From: an uncultured Saprospiraceae bacterium
Lineage (GTDB): Bacteria; Bacteroidota; Bacteroidia; Chitinophagales; Saprospiraceae
Assembly: GCA_937973565.1 (NCBI GenBank)
Contig: CALJKQ010000064.1
Location: 5,703-69,702, forward strand
Direction of reading: 5' to 3'
DNA: 64,000 nt
Shown here: positions 33,111 through 42,669 of the stretch, in pieces
Numbering within the stretch: the stretch's first letter is position 1
Layout of the letters: every line of letters starts with the position of its first letter
Notes under the pieces: generated by a model
Database searches by the model: none
What the model saw: only the letters and a program-made list of their open reading frames with translations
Told to the model about the DNA's origin: nothing
Made by a program: the position numbers and the translations under genes

Positions 33111-36100
33111 TTGAAACCGCTTTATTACTCTGTTATTGCCCTTTTGCTGGTATCCTGCCATGCAGATCAACAGAAGGCAACTCAAAATTCCAATGCTGTA
33201 TTCACGCTTCTTGATGCTGATCAGACAGGTATTTCCTTTTCCAATCCGGTAGAGAATACCGAAAAATTCAACATTTTCAATTACCGCAATTTTTACAACG
33301 GAGGGGGTGTTGCCATCGGCGACATCAACAACGATGGACTTTCGGATGTATTCATGACAGCCAATATGAAAGAAAATCGCCTTTACATAAATAAGGGAAA
33401 TTTTCAATTTGAAGACATCTCCCATTCTGCCTTTGGCAAGCAGGATATACACTGGAGTACAGGTGTGGTAATGGTAGATATCAACAACGACGGCTGGCTG
33501 GATATCTATGTATGCAATGCAGGCTACCAATCCGGCGTAGAAACCGCCAATCAATTGTTCATCAATAACAAGGATTTGACATTCACCGAAAGGGCCACTG
33601 AATATGGTCTGGACGACAGGGGTTACACTACCCATGCCGCTTTTTTTGACTACGATAAAGACGGCGACCTCGATGCCTATATCCTCAACAATAGCTTTAT
33701 ACCGGTCAACACACTCAACTATTCCAACAAACGTGAACAACGGGCAGAAGACTGGGAGGTAAAAGATTTTCTGAAAGGAGGAGGTGATAAGCTGCTGAGA
33801 AACGACAAGGGGCATTTTACGGATGTAAGCAAAGAGGCGGGTGTTTATGGCAGCCTTATCGGCTTCGGACTTGGCATCTCCGTTGGTGACGTCAATGGCG
33901 ATCAATGGCCCGACCTCTATATTAGTAACGATTTTTACGAAAAAGATTATTTGTACATCAACCAAAAAAACGGCAAATTCAAAGAAGAGCTGGAAAACCG
34001 CATGGGTCACATCAGCCTTTCATCGATGGGCTCCGATATAGCAGACATCAACAATGACGGGCACCTCGATATCTTTGCCACCGATATGCTTCCTTCAGAA
34101 GATATAAGACTCAAACGCACCACTTCGTATGAAAGCAATGATCTTTTTAACCTCAAGTTGGGTAAAGGATTCTATTACCAATACATGCAAAATACATTAC
34201 AGCTCAACCGGGGTGATGGCCACTTTACGGAAATAGCCAATATGGCGGGCACAGAAGCATCTGACTGGAGTTGGGGTGCACTGATTTTTGATGCAGACAA
34301 TGACGGCTGGCAGGATTTGTTGGTTTGTAACGGAATTTACAAAGACGTAATCGATCAGGACTTCATCGATTTTTTTGCCAACGAAGTGATGCAACAAATG
34401 GTAATGAGTGGCAAAAAACAAAAGGTGGATACCATTGTAGGCCTGATGCCCTCTACGCCTATACCCAACAGGATGTTTCGCAATAAGGGTGACCTCACCT
34501 ACCAGGACGTTGCCAAAGATTGGGGCCTCGACCAGCCCGGCTTCTCTAATGGAGCGGCCTACGGAGATCTCGACAACGACGGCGACCTGGATCTCATCGT
34601 CAACAATGTAAACGCACCGTGCTTTGTCTATCGCAACAACACCAACAAAGCACAACACTATATTTCTGTGAAACTAAAAGGCACATCGCCCAATACATAC
34701 GCCATAGGAGCCAGTGTTGAAGTCTACGCAGGTCATCAGCGTTACTTTAAAGAAATTATGCCCTCCCGCGGCTTTCAATCCTCGGTAGACTATACCCAGG
34801 TTTTTGGTTTGGGCAAACAAATTACCGTCGATTCACTGGTGGTAAGTTGGCCGAATGGAAAAAGACAAAGCTGGATAAAACCGGCGGTTGACCAAATCCT
34901 TACCGCTGAGGAGGATGACCAAAAAGCTTTACCCCGCACCAAACAGACTCCTGCAACAGCCTTGTTCAAAAACAAAGTATTGCCGGGCATCTGGACTCAT
35001 AAGGAGGATGATCATGTAGACTTTTATTATGAAAGAGGCATCTATGAAATGCTGAGCAAAGAGGGTCCTGCTTTGGCCATGGCAGACCTCAATAAAGATG
35101 GCATAGATGATATTTTTGTCGGAGCAGCCAGGGGACAAAGCCCCGTACTTTATTGGTCTTCCTCAAAAGGATATACCGAAGACACCAAAAGATTTAACTA
35201 TACTGAATTTGAAGATACCGCCGCTGCCTTTTTTGACGCAGACGGTGATGGTGACCTCGACTTGTTTGTGGGGTCGGGCGGCAACTTCAATCCACCGCTT
35301 ACCCGTGAAATGCAGGATCGAATTTACATCAACAACAACAATCAGTTCACCCTTTCCACCCGCGCTCTTCCTACCAACGGCATGAATACCTCAGTTTGCA
35401 TTCCTTTTGATTTCGACAATGATGGGGATGTGGACTTGTTTGTAGGCAGCAGAAGTTTTCCGCAGAAATATGGTGAGCAGCCTGACAATTATCTTTATGA
35501 AAACAATGGCAAAGGGATTTTCCAGAATGTTGCGCCTACCTTGTGTCAGACATTGGCAAAGGCAGGTATGGTTACCTCTGCTACGCTGGTTGATTTAAAT
35601 GGCGACCAAAAAAAGGAACTGGTCGTTGCCAGTTCATGGGGGTCAGTAACGGCCTTTGGTTTTGATAAAAAGAAAATCACACCCTGGCCGCCTCTGATGG
35701 GTAAAGACCAGACCGGCTTATGGACGTACGTAGGTAATTTTGACATCGATAACGACGGCGATCAGGATCTCCTGTGTGGAAACATAGGCCTCAATAGCAT
35801 TTTGTCAGACCATGCCATGGAATTGTGGGTGGGTGATTTTGACGCCAATAAAACGGTTGATAAAATCCTGACCCGGAAAATTGGCGATCGGTTTGTACCT
35901 GTGATGATGAAAAGAGAATTCATGGAACAGCTGCCATCGCTCAAGAAAAACAACTTAAAACACCAGGATTTTGCCAACAAAGGCATAGAAGACCTGTTGC
36001 CACCGGGAAGCAGAAATAAAGCTTTGATCAGAAGTGCCAACTATTTTGCTTCGGTAGTTTTGATCAACAAGGGCAAGGGACAGTTTGAATCGAGAGAGCT

Positions 36101-36410
36101 GCCCCATAACTTCCAGACATCTTGTCTCAATGCGGCGGTTATTATAGATGTCAACAACGACCAATGGCCTGACATTATACCCGTTGGCAACCGTTCGGTT
36201 TTTGCCCCACAGTTTGGCAGGCTCGATGGATTTTGCGGAGACATTTTGATTAATGAAAAAGGACAATCATTTTCATCCTTGCCATCTTACCAAAGTGGTC
36301 TGGATTTAAGGGGAGATGCCAGGTGTGCAGGCCTTATCAAAACAAAAGAAAAGAAATCGTTTATCGTAACTTTTAACAACCACATTCCAAAGTTTTATGA
36401 ACAATTATAA
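33111..36410 (+). CDS. Large FG-GAP/VCBS-repeat lipoprotein with ASPIC/UnbV domain, copy 1 (TTG start)
   Basis: About 1099 residues. A TTG at 33111 gives a lipoprotein signal of normal form (KPLYYSVIALLLVSC); the other TTG, at 33093, lies inside the terminator tail. Seven Ca-binding FG-GAP motifs of the form DxNxDGxxD (for example DINNDGLSD, DYDKDGDLD, DLDNDGDLD) form one propeller, an ASPIC/UnbV domain follows (~517-600; 'YAIGASVEVYAGHQRYFKEIMPSRGFQSS', 'VFGLGKQITVDSLVVSWPNG'), then a second set of about six motifs. No catalytic residues are recognised. It is probably a surface binding or scaffold protein acting with SusCD. Confidence 0.88.
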   Translation: MKPLYYSVIALLLVSCHADQQKATQNSNAVFTLLDADQTGISFSNPVENTEKFNIFNYRNFYNGGGVAIGDINNDGLSDVFMTANMKENRLYINKGNFQFEDISHSAFGKQDIHWSTGVVMVDINNDGWLDIYVCNAGYQSGVETANQLFINNKDLTFTERATEYGLDDRGYTTHAAFFDYDKDGDLDAYILNNSFIPVNTLNYSNKREQRAEDWEVKDFLKGGGDKLLRNDKGHFTDVSKEAGVYGSLIGFGLGISVGDVNGDQWPDLYISNDFYEKDYLYINQKNGKFKEELENRMGHISLSSMGSDIADINNDGHLDIFATDMLPSEDIRLKRTTSYESNDLFNLKLGKGFYYQYMQNTLQLNRGDGHFTEIANMAGTEASDWSWGALIFDADNDGWQDLLVCNGIYKDVIDQDFIDFFANEVMQQMVMSGKKQKVDTIVGLMPSTPIPNRMFRNKGDLTYQDVAKDWGLDQPGFSNGAAYGDLDNDGDLDLIVNNVNAPCFVYRNNTNKAQHYISVKLKGTSPNTYAIGASVEVYAGHQRYFKEIMPSRGFQSSVDYTQVFGLGKQITVDSLVVSWPNGKRQSWIKPAVDQILTAEEDDQKALPRTKQTPATALFKNKVLPGIWTHKEDDHVDFYYERGIYEMLSKEGPALAMADLNKDGIDDIFVGAARGQSPVLYWSSSKGYTEDTKRFNYTEFEDTAAAFFDADGDGDLDLFVGSGGNFNPPLTREMQDRIYINNNNQFTLSTRALPTNGMNTSVCIPFDFDNDGDVDLFVGSRSFPQKYGEQPDNYLYENNGKGIFQNVAPTLCQTLAKAGMVTSATLVDLNGDQKKELVVASSWGSVTAFGFDKKKITPWPPLMGKDQTGLWTYVGNFDIDNDGDQDLLCGNIGLNSILSDHAMELWVGDFDANKTVDKILTRKIGDRFVPVMMKREFMEQLPSLKKNNLKHQDFANKGIEDLLPPGSRNKALIRSANYFASVVLINKGKGQFESRELPHNFQTSCLNAAVIIDVNNDQWPDIIPVGNRSVFAPQFGRLDGFCGDILINEKGQSFSSLPSYQSGLDLRGDARCAGLIKTKEKKSFIVTFNNHIPKFYEQL

Positions 36411-36420
36411 CAGGATTCCA

Positions 36421-39400
36421 ATGACCAGGTATTTTATTTTGGTGTGGGTGGTGTTTTTGTTTTCCTGTAAGCAGGAAGATAAAAAAGAAAACTTGTTTAC
36501 TTTATTGACAGGTGATGATACCGGAATCGACTTTCAAAACAAGTTGAACCTGACCACGGAAATGAACATATTCAAGTACATGTATTATTACAATGGTGGA
36601 GGAGTTGGCGTTGCCGACTTCAACAACGATGGCTTGAAAGACATCTTTTTTACCGGCAACATGGTAGAAAATGAATTGTACCTCAACGAAGGAAATCTCA
36701 AGTTTAAAAATGTTACCAACAAGGCAGGTATTAAAAAAGATGCTGCCTGGTCCAATGGTGTCAGTGTAGTGGATATCAACAATGATGGTATGATGGACAT
36801 CTACATAAGTCAGGTTGGTGAATTTGATATTTTCAAAGGTCACAACCAGCTTTTTGTATGCCAGAAAATAGAAAATGGTATACCCGTATACCAGGAAATG
36901 TCGGCACAATACGGACTGGATCTGGTGGGTTACGGTACGCATGCGGTATTTTTTGATTACGACCTGGATGGTGACCTCGACATGTACCAATTGAACCATT
37001 CTACTCACAACAATGGTACTTTTGGGCAACGACCTTCCTTTTTAGGAACCTACCATGCCCAATCCGGAGATAAGATGATGCGCAACGATAAAGGACGTTT
37101 TACAGATGTAACCAAGGAATCCGGCATCCATTCTTCGGTGATCGGTTACGGCCTTGGCGTGGTGGCCAGTGATATCAACCTCGATGGTTACCCGGACCTT
37201 TACATAGGCAACGACTTTCATGAAAACGACTACCTGTACATCAATCAGGGCAATGGAACATTTAAAGATGTAACACCGGATCAGCTCATGCATACCAGTC
37301 GCTTTTCCATGGGTGTAGATGCAGCAGATCTCAACAACGACGGATACAATGAGATCATCTCACTCGACATGTTGCCCGAAAAAGCAGATATTTTGAAGCG
37401 ATCTGAAAATGATGAAGATATCAGCTTATTCAAGTTTAAACTCGATTACGGCTACAACTATCAATATTCCCGCAATGCACTGCAGTTGAACAATGGCGAT
37501 GGCAGTTTTAGCGAAATAGGCATGTACAGTGGTGTACATGCAACTGACTGGTCGTGGTCTCCCTTGTTTTTTGACATAGACCAGGATGGCAAACGGGATT
37601 TATTTATCAGCAACGGTATACCCAAGCGGATGAACGATCTCGATTACATCAATTTTGTTTCGGATCAGGACTGGCAGTGGAAGACCAGCCACAACGAGCT
37701 TACTCAAAAGGAACTCGATCTGATCATGAAGATTCCTGAACTCAAGTTGGATAACAAAATCTTTTTGCAAGACGGTGAGCTAAGATTTAATGACAAAAGT
37801 GATGCTGTTGCCAACCTCCTGCCCAGTTATAGCAGTGGGTCCGCTTATGCAGATTTCGACAACGATGGTGATCTTGATGTGGTGGTAAACAACATCAACG
37901 AAAAGCCCTTCATTTATCGCAATGACGTACAACGTGCAGCCGACCGGCAAAAAGCTTTGCGCATTCGATTTAAGGGACAGGCCGGCAACATCAACGCCAT
38001 TGGAACACGTATCATTGTCAAGGCAGGAGGGCAAAAGTATTATGCCGAAAATTATCCTGTCCGAGGCTTTCAATCCAGTTTTATGGAGGATTTGTTTCTG
38101 GCTACCGGCAAAGCAAAGCCCGATTCATTGACCGTTATCTGGCCCGACCAAAGCTATCAATCCACGGCTTTGGGTATGGACTCTATTCATATACTCACTT
38201 ATAAAACCGGCTTGCCAAAGTTTGATTACAAATCTCTTGTCGGAACCAAAGTGATGGCATGGACAGACAATACACCATCAGCAGGGATCAATTATAAACA
38301 CACGGAGAATCCTTATATTGAGTTTCACCGCGAGCCACTTGTACCTTTTAGTTGCGGAGAAGAAGGTCCGGCATCAGCGGTTGGTGACATAGATGGGGAT
38401 AAGAAGGAGGATGTTTTCCTGGGAGCTTCCAAAACCTTTAAACCGAAGATTTATAAACAAACGGCCAATGGCACTTTTCGGTTGGTGCCGCAGGCTGACC
38501 TCGATGCTGATTCTACCTATGAAGACGTGGATGCAGTTTTTGCCGATGTCAACAATGACGGGGCCAAGGATTTGATTGTAGCGAGTGGGGGCAATGAATA
38601 TTCATTAAAAAACGACTTTATGAAGCCCAGGCTGTATCTCAATGATGGACGCGGGCAGTTTAAAAAGAAAGCAGATGCTTTCGGTGAAGTTCGGCTCAAT
38701 GCTTCCGCTGTGAAAATATCCGATATCAATAACGATGGCTTGCCGGATGTTTGGTTTTTTGGCAGATCGGTGCCGTATCAATATGGGCAAATTCCGGCTT
38801 CTTATGTGTTGATCAACACAGGTAATGGTAACTTTAAGGATAAGACTGCAGAGCTGGCTCCCACCTTAAGTAAGCTCGGACTGGTTACGGCTGCACAGCT
38901 TGCCGATATAGATGGTGATCGGGATTTGGATGTGGTGGTTGCCTGTGAATGGGATGGTATTTTGGCATTGAAAAATGAAAATGGCAAATTTATTCTGCAG
39001 CATCTGTATGATGGACGTGGTTGGTGGTCATCACTGTACATAGACGATGTAGATGGAGATGGTAAAGTAGATATTATTGCCGGCAATCAGGGGCTCAACA
39101 CCCGCATGAAAGCCAGCCCGGAAAAACCGGTGCATATGTACCTCGCAGATATGGACAACAACGGCACTGCTGAACAGGTAGTGACGTATTTCATTGGGGA
39201 TCGCGAGATTCCGCTGGCCAACAAAACAGAACTGGAAAAGAAATTGCCACCCATCAAGAAGAAGTTCTTAAAAGCCAGCGATTTTGCCAAAGCCGACGTA
39301 AAAGAAATTCTTTCCTTCTACGACTTGAAGAAAGCCGAAAAGAAGGAAGTCAATCAATTTGCCAATCTAATCCTGTATCAAAAAAGTGCAGGTAAGTTCA

Positions 39401-39702
39401 CAGAACAAGCATTGCCGTTTACCATGCAATTTTCTCCACTTACAGCCATAGCTCCTATGGGTAAGCAGCAATGGCTGATAGGCATGAATAAGTACAACGG
39501 CAACATCCAGATTGGCCGATACGATGCCGATTTTGGCGGCATCCTTTCATTTGAATCAGGACAATTGAAATACGAGAAACTACCCGGCCTGATTTTGAAG
39601 GGGGCCATTAAAAAAATGGTACCCATTGTTGTCAATGGAAAAAAACAATATTTGGTTGTAAAAAACAACGATAGCTGTCAGCTCATTGCACCGGCTTCTT
39701 AG
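36421..39702 (+). CDS. Large FG-GAP/VCBS-repeat lipoprotein with ASPIC/UnbV domain, copy 2
   Basis: About 1093 residues, a full-length paralogue of the previous gene with the same order: lipobox (VVFLFSC), a first propeller (DFNNDGLKD, DINNDGMMD, DYDLDGDLD, DINLDGYPD, DIDQDGKRD, DFDNDGDLD), ASPIC/UnbV ('NAIGTRIIVKAGGQKYYAENYPVRGFQSS', 'LTVIWPDQS'), and a second propeller (DIDGDKKED, DVNNDGAKD, DINNDGLPD, DVDGDGKVD). The ATG at 36421 gives a standard lipoprotein signal 10 bp after the previous stop; an ATG at 36397 would overlap that gene and place eight polar residues ahead of the signal. Tandem duplication with marked divergence suggests distinct ligands. Confidence 0.88.
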   Translation: MTRYFILVWVVFLFSCKQEDKKENLFTLLTGDDTGIDFQNKLNLTTEMNIFKYMYYYNGGGVGVADFNNDGLKDIFFTGNMVENELYLNEGNLKFKNVTNKAGIKKDAAWSNGVSVVDINNDGMMDIYISQVGEFDIFKGHNQLFVCQKIENGIPVYQEMSAQYGLDLVGYGTHAVFFDYDLDGDLDMYQLNHSTHNNGTFGQRPSFLGTYHAQSGDKMMRNDKGRFTDVTKESGIHSSVIGYGLGVVASDINLDGYPDLYIGNDFHENDYLYINQGNGTFKDVTPDQLMHTSRFSMGVDAADLNNDGYNEIISLDMLPEKADILKRSENDEDISLFKFKLDYGYNYQYSRNALQLNNGDGSFSEIGMYSGVHATDWSWSPLFFDIDQDGKRDLFISNGIPKRMNDLDYINFVSDQDWQWKTSHNELTQKELDLIMKIPELKLDNKIFLQDGELRFNDKSDAVANLLPSYSSGSAYADFDNDGDLDVVVNNINEKPFIYRNDVQRAADRQKALRIRFKGQAGNINAIGTRIIVKAGGQKYYAENYPVRGFQSSFMEDLFLATGKAKPDSLTVIWPDQSYQSTALGMDSIHILTYKTGLPKFDYKSLVGTKVMAWTDNTPSAGINYKHTENPYIEFHREPLVPFSCGEEGPASAVGDIDGDKKEDVFLGASKTFKPKIYKQTANGTFRLVPQADLDADSTYEDVDAVFADVNNDGAKDLIVASGGNEYSLKNDFMKPRLYLNDGRGQFKKKADAFGEVRLNASAVKISDINNDGLPDVWFFGRSVPYQYGQIPASYVLINTGNGNFKDKTAELAPTLSKLGLVTAAQLADIDGDRDLDVVVACEWDGILALKNENGKFILQHLYDGRGWWSSLYIDDVDGDGKVDIIAGNQGLNTRMKASPEKPVHMYLADMDNNGTAEQVVTYFIGDREIPLANKTELEKKLPPIKKKFLKASDFAKADVKEILSFYDLKKAEKKEVNQFANLILYQKSAGKFTEQALPFTMQFSPLTAIAPMGKQQWLIGMNKYNGNIQIGRYDADFGGILSFESGQLKYEKLPGLILKGAIKKMVPIVVNGKKQYLVVKNNDSCQLIAPAS

Positions 39703-39705
39703 GTA

Positions 39706-41343
39706 TCAGAGCCAAACCTTGGTGAAATCAAATTTTCTGGCATCGAAAAGGCCTTTATCGGAAAGTTTGAGTTCGGGAATGACGAGCAAGGCCATAAAAG
39801 ATAAGGTCATGAAGGGAGCATCGAGTGTTGAGCCCAGCATTTGTTTAGCCATTTGATCTACTTTTTGATAGTCCTCTGATACTTCATATCCATCGCGATT
39901 GCTCATGAGTCCGGCAACCGGCAGGGGGAGGGTAGCTACGTCAGCACCCAAACATGCTGTGACACCACCCCGGTGTTTGACTACTTCATTGATGGCATTG
40001 GCCAGGTCTTCATCGTTGGTGCCTACGGCAATAATGTTGTGAGAATCGTGACCTACCGATGAAGCAATGGCCCCTTTTTGGAGACCAAAACCATGGATAA
40101 GAGCAATGGCGGGTGGAGATTGTACATATCGGTTGTACACCACAACTTTGAGCACGTCATTTTCCGTGTCAGGTGTGAATATAGTATGCTGGTTTACCAA
40201 ATTAAACAGCAACTCTGTGGTAATCAACTGACCTCCTTTTGCGGCTATGACCCGCATCTGTTTTGCCTCTGTTGGGATAGGGAGAGCCAGTTGTTCGGCA
40301 GCAACAGGTTTGGTATCAAAGTAATTAACGATAGCACTTTGAGGTAATGGCAGTCTGGTTTTGCCGTTTTCAGCTACGCACTGTCCTCTCAAATAGGTCT
40401 GTAAAATTTCGAAGTTATTTACATCTTTTACTACTATAAAATCAGCGGAGTCACCAGTGCGGAGCAGGCCCACCGGCATACCATAATGCAAGACAGGGTG
40501 AATACAGGCCATATACAGCGCCTCAAACAGGCCAATGCCGTGCCGGTGGATGGCTCGTTTGACCAACTCATTGATGTGGCTTATCACCAGCTCATCCGGG
40601 TGTTTGTCGTCTGAGCAAAACATCATTTGTTGCCAATGCTCCTTTGCCAGGGGAATGAGGGCTTCAAAATTTTTGGCGGCACTGCCTTCTCTGATGAGGA
40701 TTTTTACACCCAGTTGCAATTTTTCAGCAGCTTCATCGGTTTGGTAACATTCGTGGTCAGTGGTTATACCATGTGAAAAATAGTCCCGGGCATCCTTGCC
40801 TCTTAAGCCCGGTGCATGACCATCGATGGGCTTTCCCGATTTTCGGGCGTGGTACAATTTTTCCATTACCATAGCATCCTGATGAATGACACCCGGATAA
40901 TTCATCATTTCTGCCAAATAATAAATATCGGGCTTCTGCAAAAGCGTAAGTATATCCTGATCATCGATGGCGGCACCTGCGGTCTCAAACGCCGTAGCCG
41001 GTACACAAGAAGGCGCCCCGAAGGCAAAATGAAATGGACTTTGGGCAGCATCGTTCAGCATGTAATCAACCCCTGCCACACCCAGTACGTTGCCTATTTC
41101 ATGGGGATCAGAAACGGTGCCCACAGTACCATGAACCACCGCCAGACGCGCAAAGTGAGCGGGCGTGAGCATAGAACTTTCGATGTGTACGTGCGCGTCT
41201 ACAAAGCCGGGCATTAAATATGGCTCAGCCGGCCGCTCATTGTCAAGGGCTTCGATGGCTTTGATTTTTCCTCCCTCAACGGTCACTTCTCCAAAATATA
41301 TTTGGCGCTTGAAAATATCTACGATGTTTCCGGTAAGTGTCAT
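39706..41343 (-). CDS. ade: Adenine deaminase
   Basis: A 545-residue amidohydrolase that converts adenine to hypoxanthine. Visible are 'YLMPGFVDAHVHIESSMLTPAHFARLAVVHGTVGTVSDPHEIGNVLG', 'DGHAPGLRGKDARDYFSHGITTDHE' (metal-binding histidines), 'MFCSDDKHPDEL' and the C-terminal 'GHDSHNIIAVGTNDEDLANAIN' of the Ade family. Length is typical. It is divergent from the thiolase and convergent with the VCBS gene with 3 bp between stop codons. Confidence 0.96.
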   Translation of the reverse strand: MTLTGNIVDIFKRQIYFGEVTVEGGKIKAIEALDNERPAEPYLMPGFVDAHVHIESSMLTPAHFARLAVVHGTVGTVSDPHEIGNVLGVAGVDYMLNDAAQSPFHFAFGAPSCVPATAFETAGAAIDDQDILTLLQKPDIYYLAEMMNYPGVIHQDAMVMEKLYHARKSGKPIDGHAPGLRGKDARDYFSHGITTDHECYQTDEAAEKLQLGVKILIREGSAAKNFEALIPLAKEHWQQMMFCSDDKHPDELVISHINELVKRAIHRHGIGLFEALYMACIHPVLHYGMPVGLLRTGDSADFIVVKDVNNFEILQTYLRGQCVAENGKTRLPLPQSAIVNYFDTKPVAAEQLALPIPTEAKQMRVIAAKGGQLITTELLFNLVNQHTIFTPDTENDVLKVVVYNRYVQSPPAIALIHGFGLQKGAIASSVGHDSHNIIAVGTNDEDLANAINEVVKHRGGVTACLGADVATLPLPVAGLMSNRDGYEVSEDYQKVDQMAKQMLGSTLDAPFMTLSFMALLVIPELKLSDKGLFDARKFDFTKVWL

Positions 41344-41453
41344 GGGAGTTTATTGAAATTTGACAAATAAATTTGAACTCGAAAAATAATCAATCGCGGC
41401 CAGATAATGCATTGACAAAGGTCAGGTATTTCACACAATTCAACGCAATGGTG

Positions 41454-41461
41454 TAACTTTG
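41454..41461 (+). promoter_or_regulatory. Candidate -7 element of the thiolase gene
   Basis: TAACTTTG, a perfect TAnnTTTG, with TTTC 22 bp upstream as a weak -33 box. The ATG chosen for the thiolase lies 24 bp downstream. Confidence 0.5.
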
Positions 41462-41484
41462 TGGTTCAATTAATAAATTTTCCT

Positions 41485-42663
41485 ATGCAGAAAGTATATA
41501 TTTTATCCGCACAGAGAACCCCAATGGGAAGTTACGGAGGAGCACTGTCATCGTTTTCAGCAACACAGCTGGGTTCCGTTGCCATCAAGGCAGCTGTTGA
41601 AAAAGCAGGCATCAATGCCGATGATGTGGATGAGGTTTTCTTTGGCAATGTTTGCCAGGCCAACAACGGTCAGGCACCGGCCAGACAGGCGGCATTGGGG
41701 GCAGGTTTAAGCAAAAGAGTTCCTTGTACAACTGTAAATAAAGTATGTGCTTCCGGCATGAAGTCCGTTATGTTTGCTGCTCAATCCATACAGCTGGGCC
41801 AAAACCAGGTTGTAGTAGCCGGTGGTATGGAAAGCATGAGCAACATACCTTATTACCTGCCTAAGGTAAGATGGGGCTTGAAATACGGCGGTGCTGAGTT
41901 GGTAGACGGCTTGCAGAAAGACGGACTTACCGATGCCTACAACCACCAGGCCATGGGTACCTGTGCTGATGCTACAGCAACCAAATTCAGCATCAGCAGA
42001 GAAGACCAGGACAGGTATGCTATCCAATCTTATACAAGAGCAGCAGAAGCAACCAAAGCCGGAAAATTTAAGGATGAAATATGCGGTGTGTCTATACCTC
42101 AAAAGAAAGGCGATCCCATTTTGATGGTTGAAGACGAAGAATACAAAAATGTGATGTTTGATAAGATCCCCGGACTAAGACCTGCTTTTAGCAAGGAAGG
42201 TACTGTTACCGCTGCCAACGCTTCTACCATGAACGATGGTGCCGCAGCCCTTGTGCTGGCGAGTGAAGAATATGTGCAGAAACATGGACTTACCCCTATT
42301 GCAGAAGTGGTATCATATGCGGATGCGGCCCAGGAGCCGGAGTGGTTTACCACGGCACCTACATTGGCAGCACCTATAGCCCTGAAAAGAGCAGGGTTGT
42401 CCGCTGAACAGATCGATTATTATGAAGTCAATGAAGCATTTGCAGTAGTAACCATGGCCTTCAACCAGGTGATGGGGGTAGACGAGTCAAAGGTCAATGT
42501 CAATGGTGGTGCGGTAGCCCTTGGGCACCCGCTGGGAGCATCAGGAGCCAGAATCATTACGACACTGATCCATGTATTGGGACAAAACAACGGCACCTAT
42601 GGTTTGGCTACACTCTGTAATGGAGGAGGTGGCGCCAGCGCAGTCGTTGTTAAAAAACTATAA
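41485..42663 (+). CDS. Acetyl-CoA C-acetyltransferase (thiolase)
   Basis: 392 residues. Active-site cysteine Cys88 is in VNKVCASGMKS, the N-terminal signature is 'GQAPARQAALGAGL', NEAFA lies at ~315, the general-base His is in GGAVALGHPLGASGAR (~348), and the second Cys is in LCNGGGGASA (~378). These define a biosynthetic-type thiolase joining two acetyl-CoA. The start at 41485 gives the family start MQKVYILSAQRTPMG; the frame extends upstream without support. Specificity between acetyl-CoA and longer chains cannot be decided here. Confidence 0.94.
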   Translation: MQKVYILSAQRTPMGSYGGALSSFSATQLGSVAIKAAVEKAGINADDVDEVFFGNVCQANNGQAPARQAALGAGLSKRVPCTTVNKVCASGMKSVMFAAQSIQLGQNQVVVAGGMESMSNIPYYLPKVRWGLKYGGAELVDGLQKDGLTDAYNHQAMGTCADATATKFSISREDQDRYAIQSYTRAAEATKAGKFKDEICGVSIPQKKGDPILMVEDEEYKNVMFDKIPGLRPAFSKEGTVTAANASTMNDGAAALVLASEEYVQKHGLTPIAEVVSYADAAQEPEWFTTAPTLAAPIALKRAGLSAEQIDYYEVNEAFAVVTMAFNQVMGVDESKVNVNGGAVALGHPLGASGARIITTLIHVLGQNNGTYGLATLCNGGGGASAVVVKKL

Positions 42664-42669
42664 TCCCGC

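Noticed and set aside
32916..34010. A 364-codon open frame opposite susD and the first VCBS gene
   Set aside because: Produced by the reverse complement of repeated Asp/Asn/Gly codons in the FG-GAP motifs; Val/Ile-rich repeats give an artificial protein.
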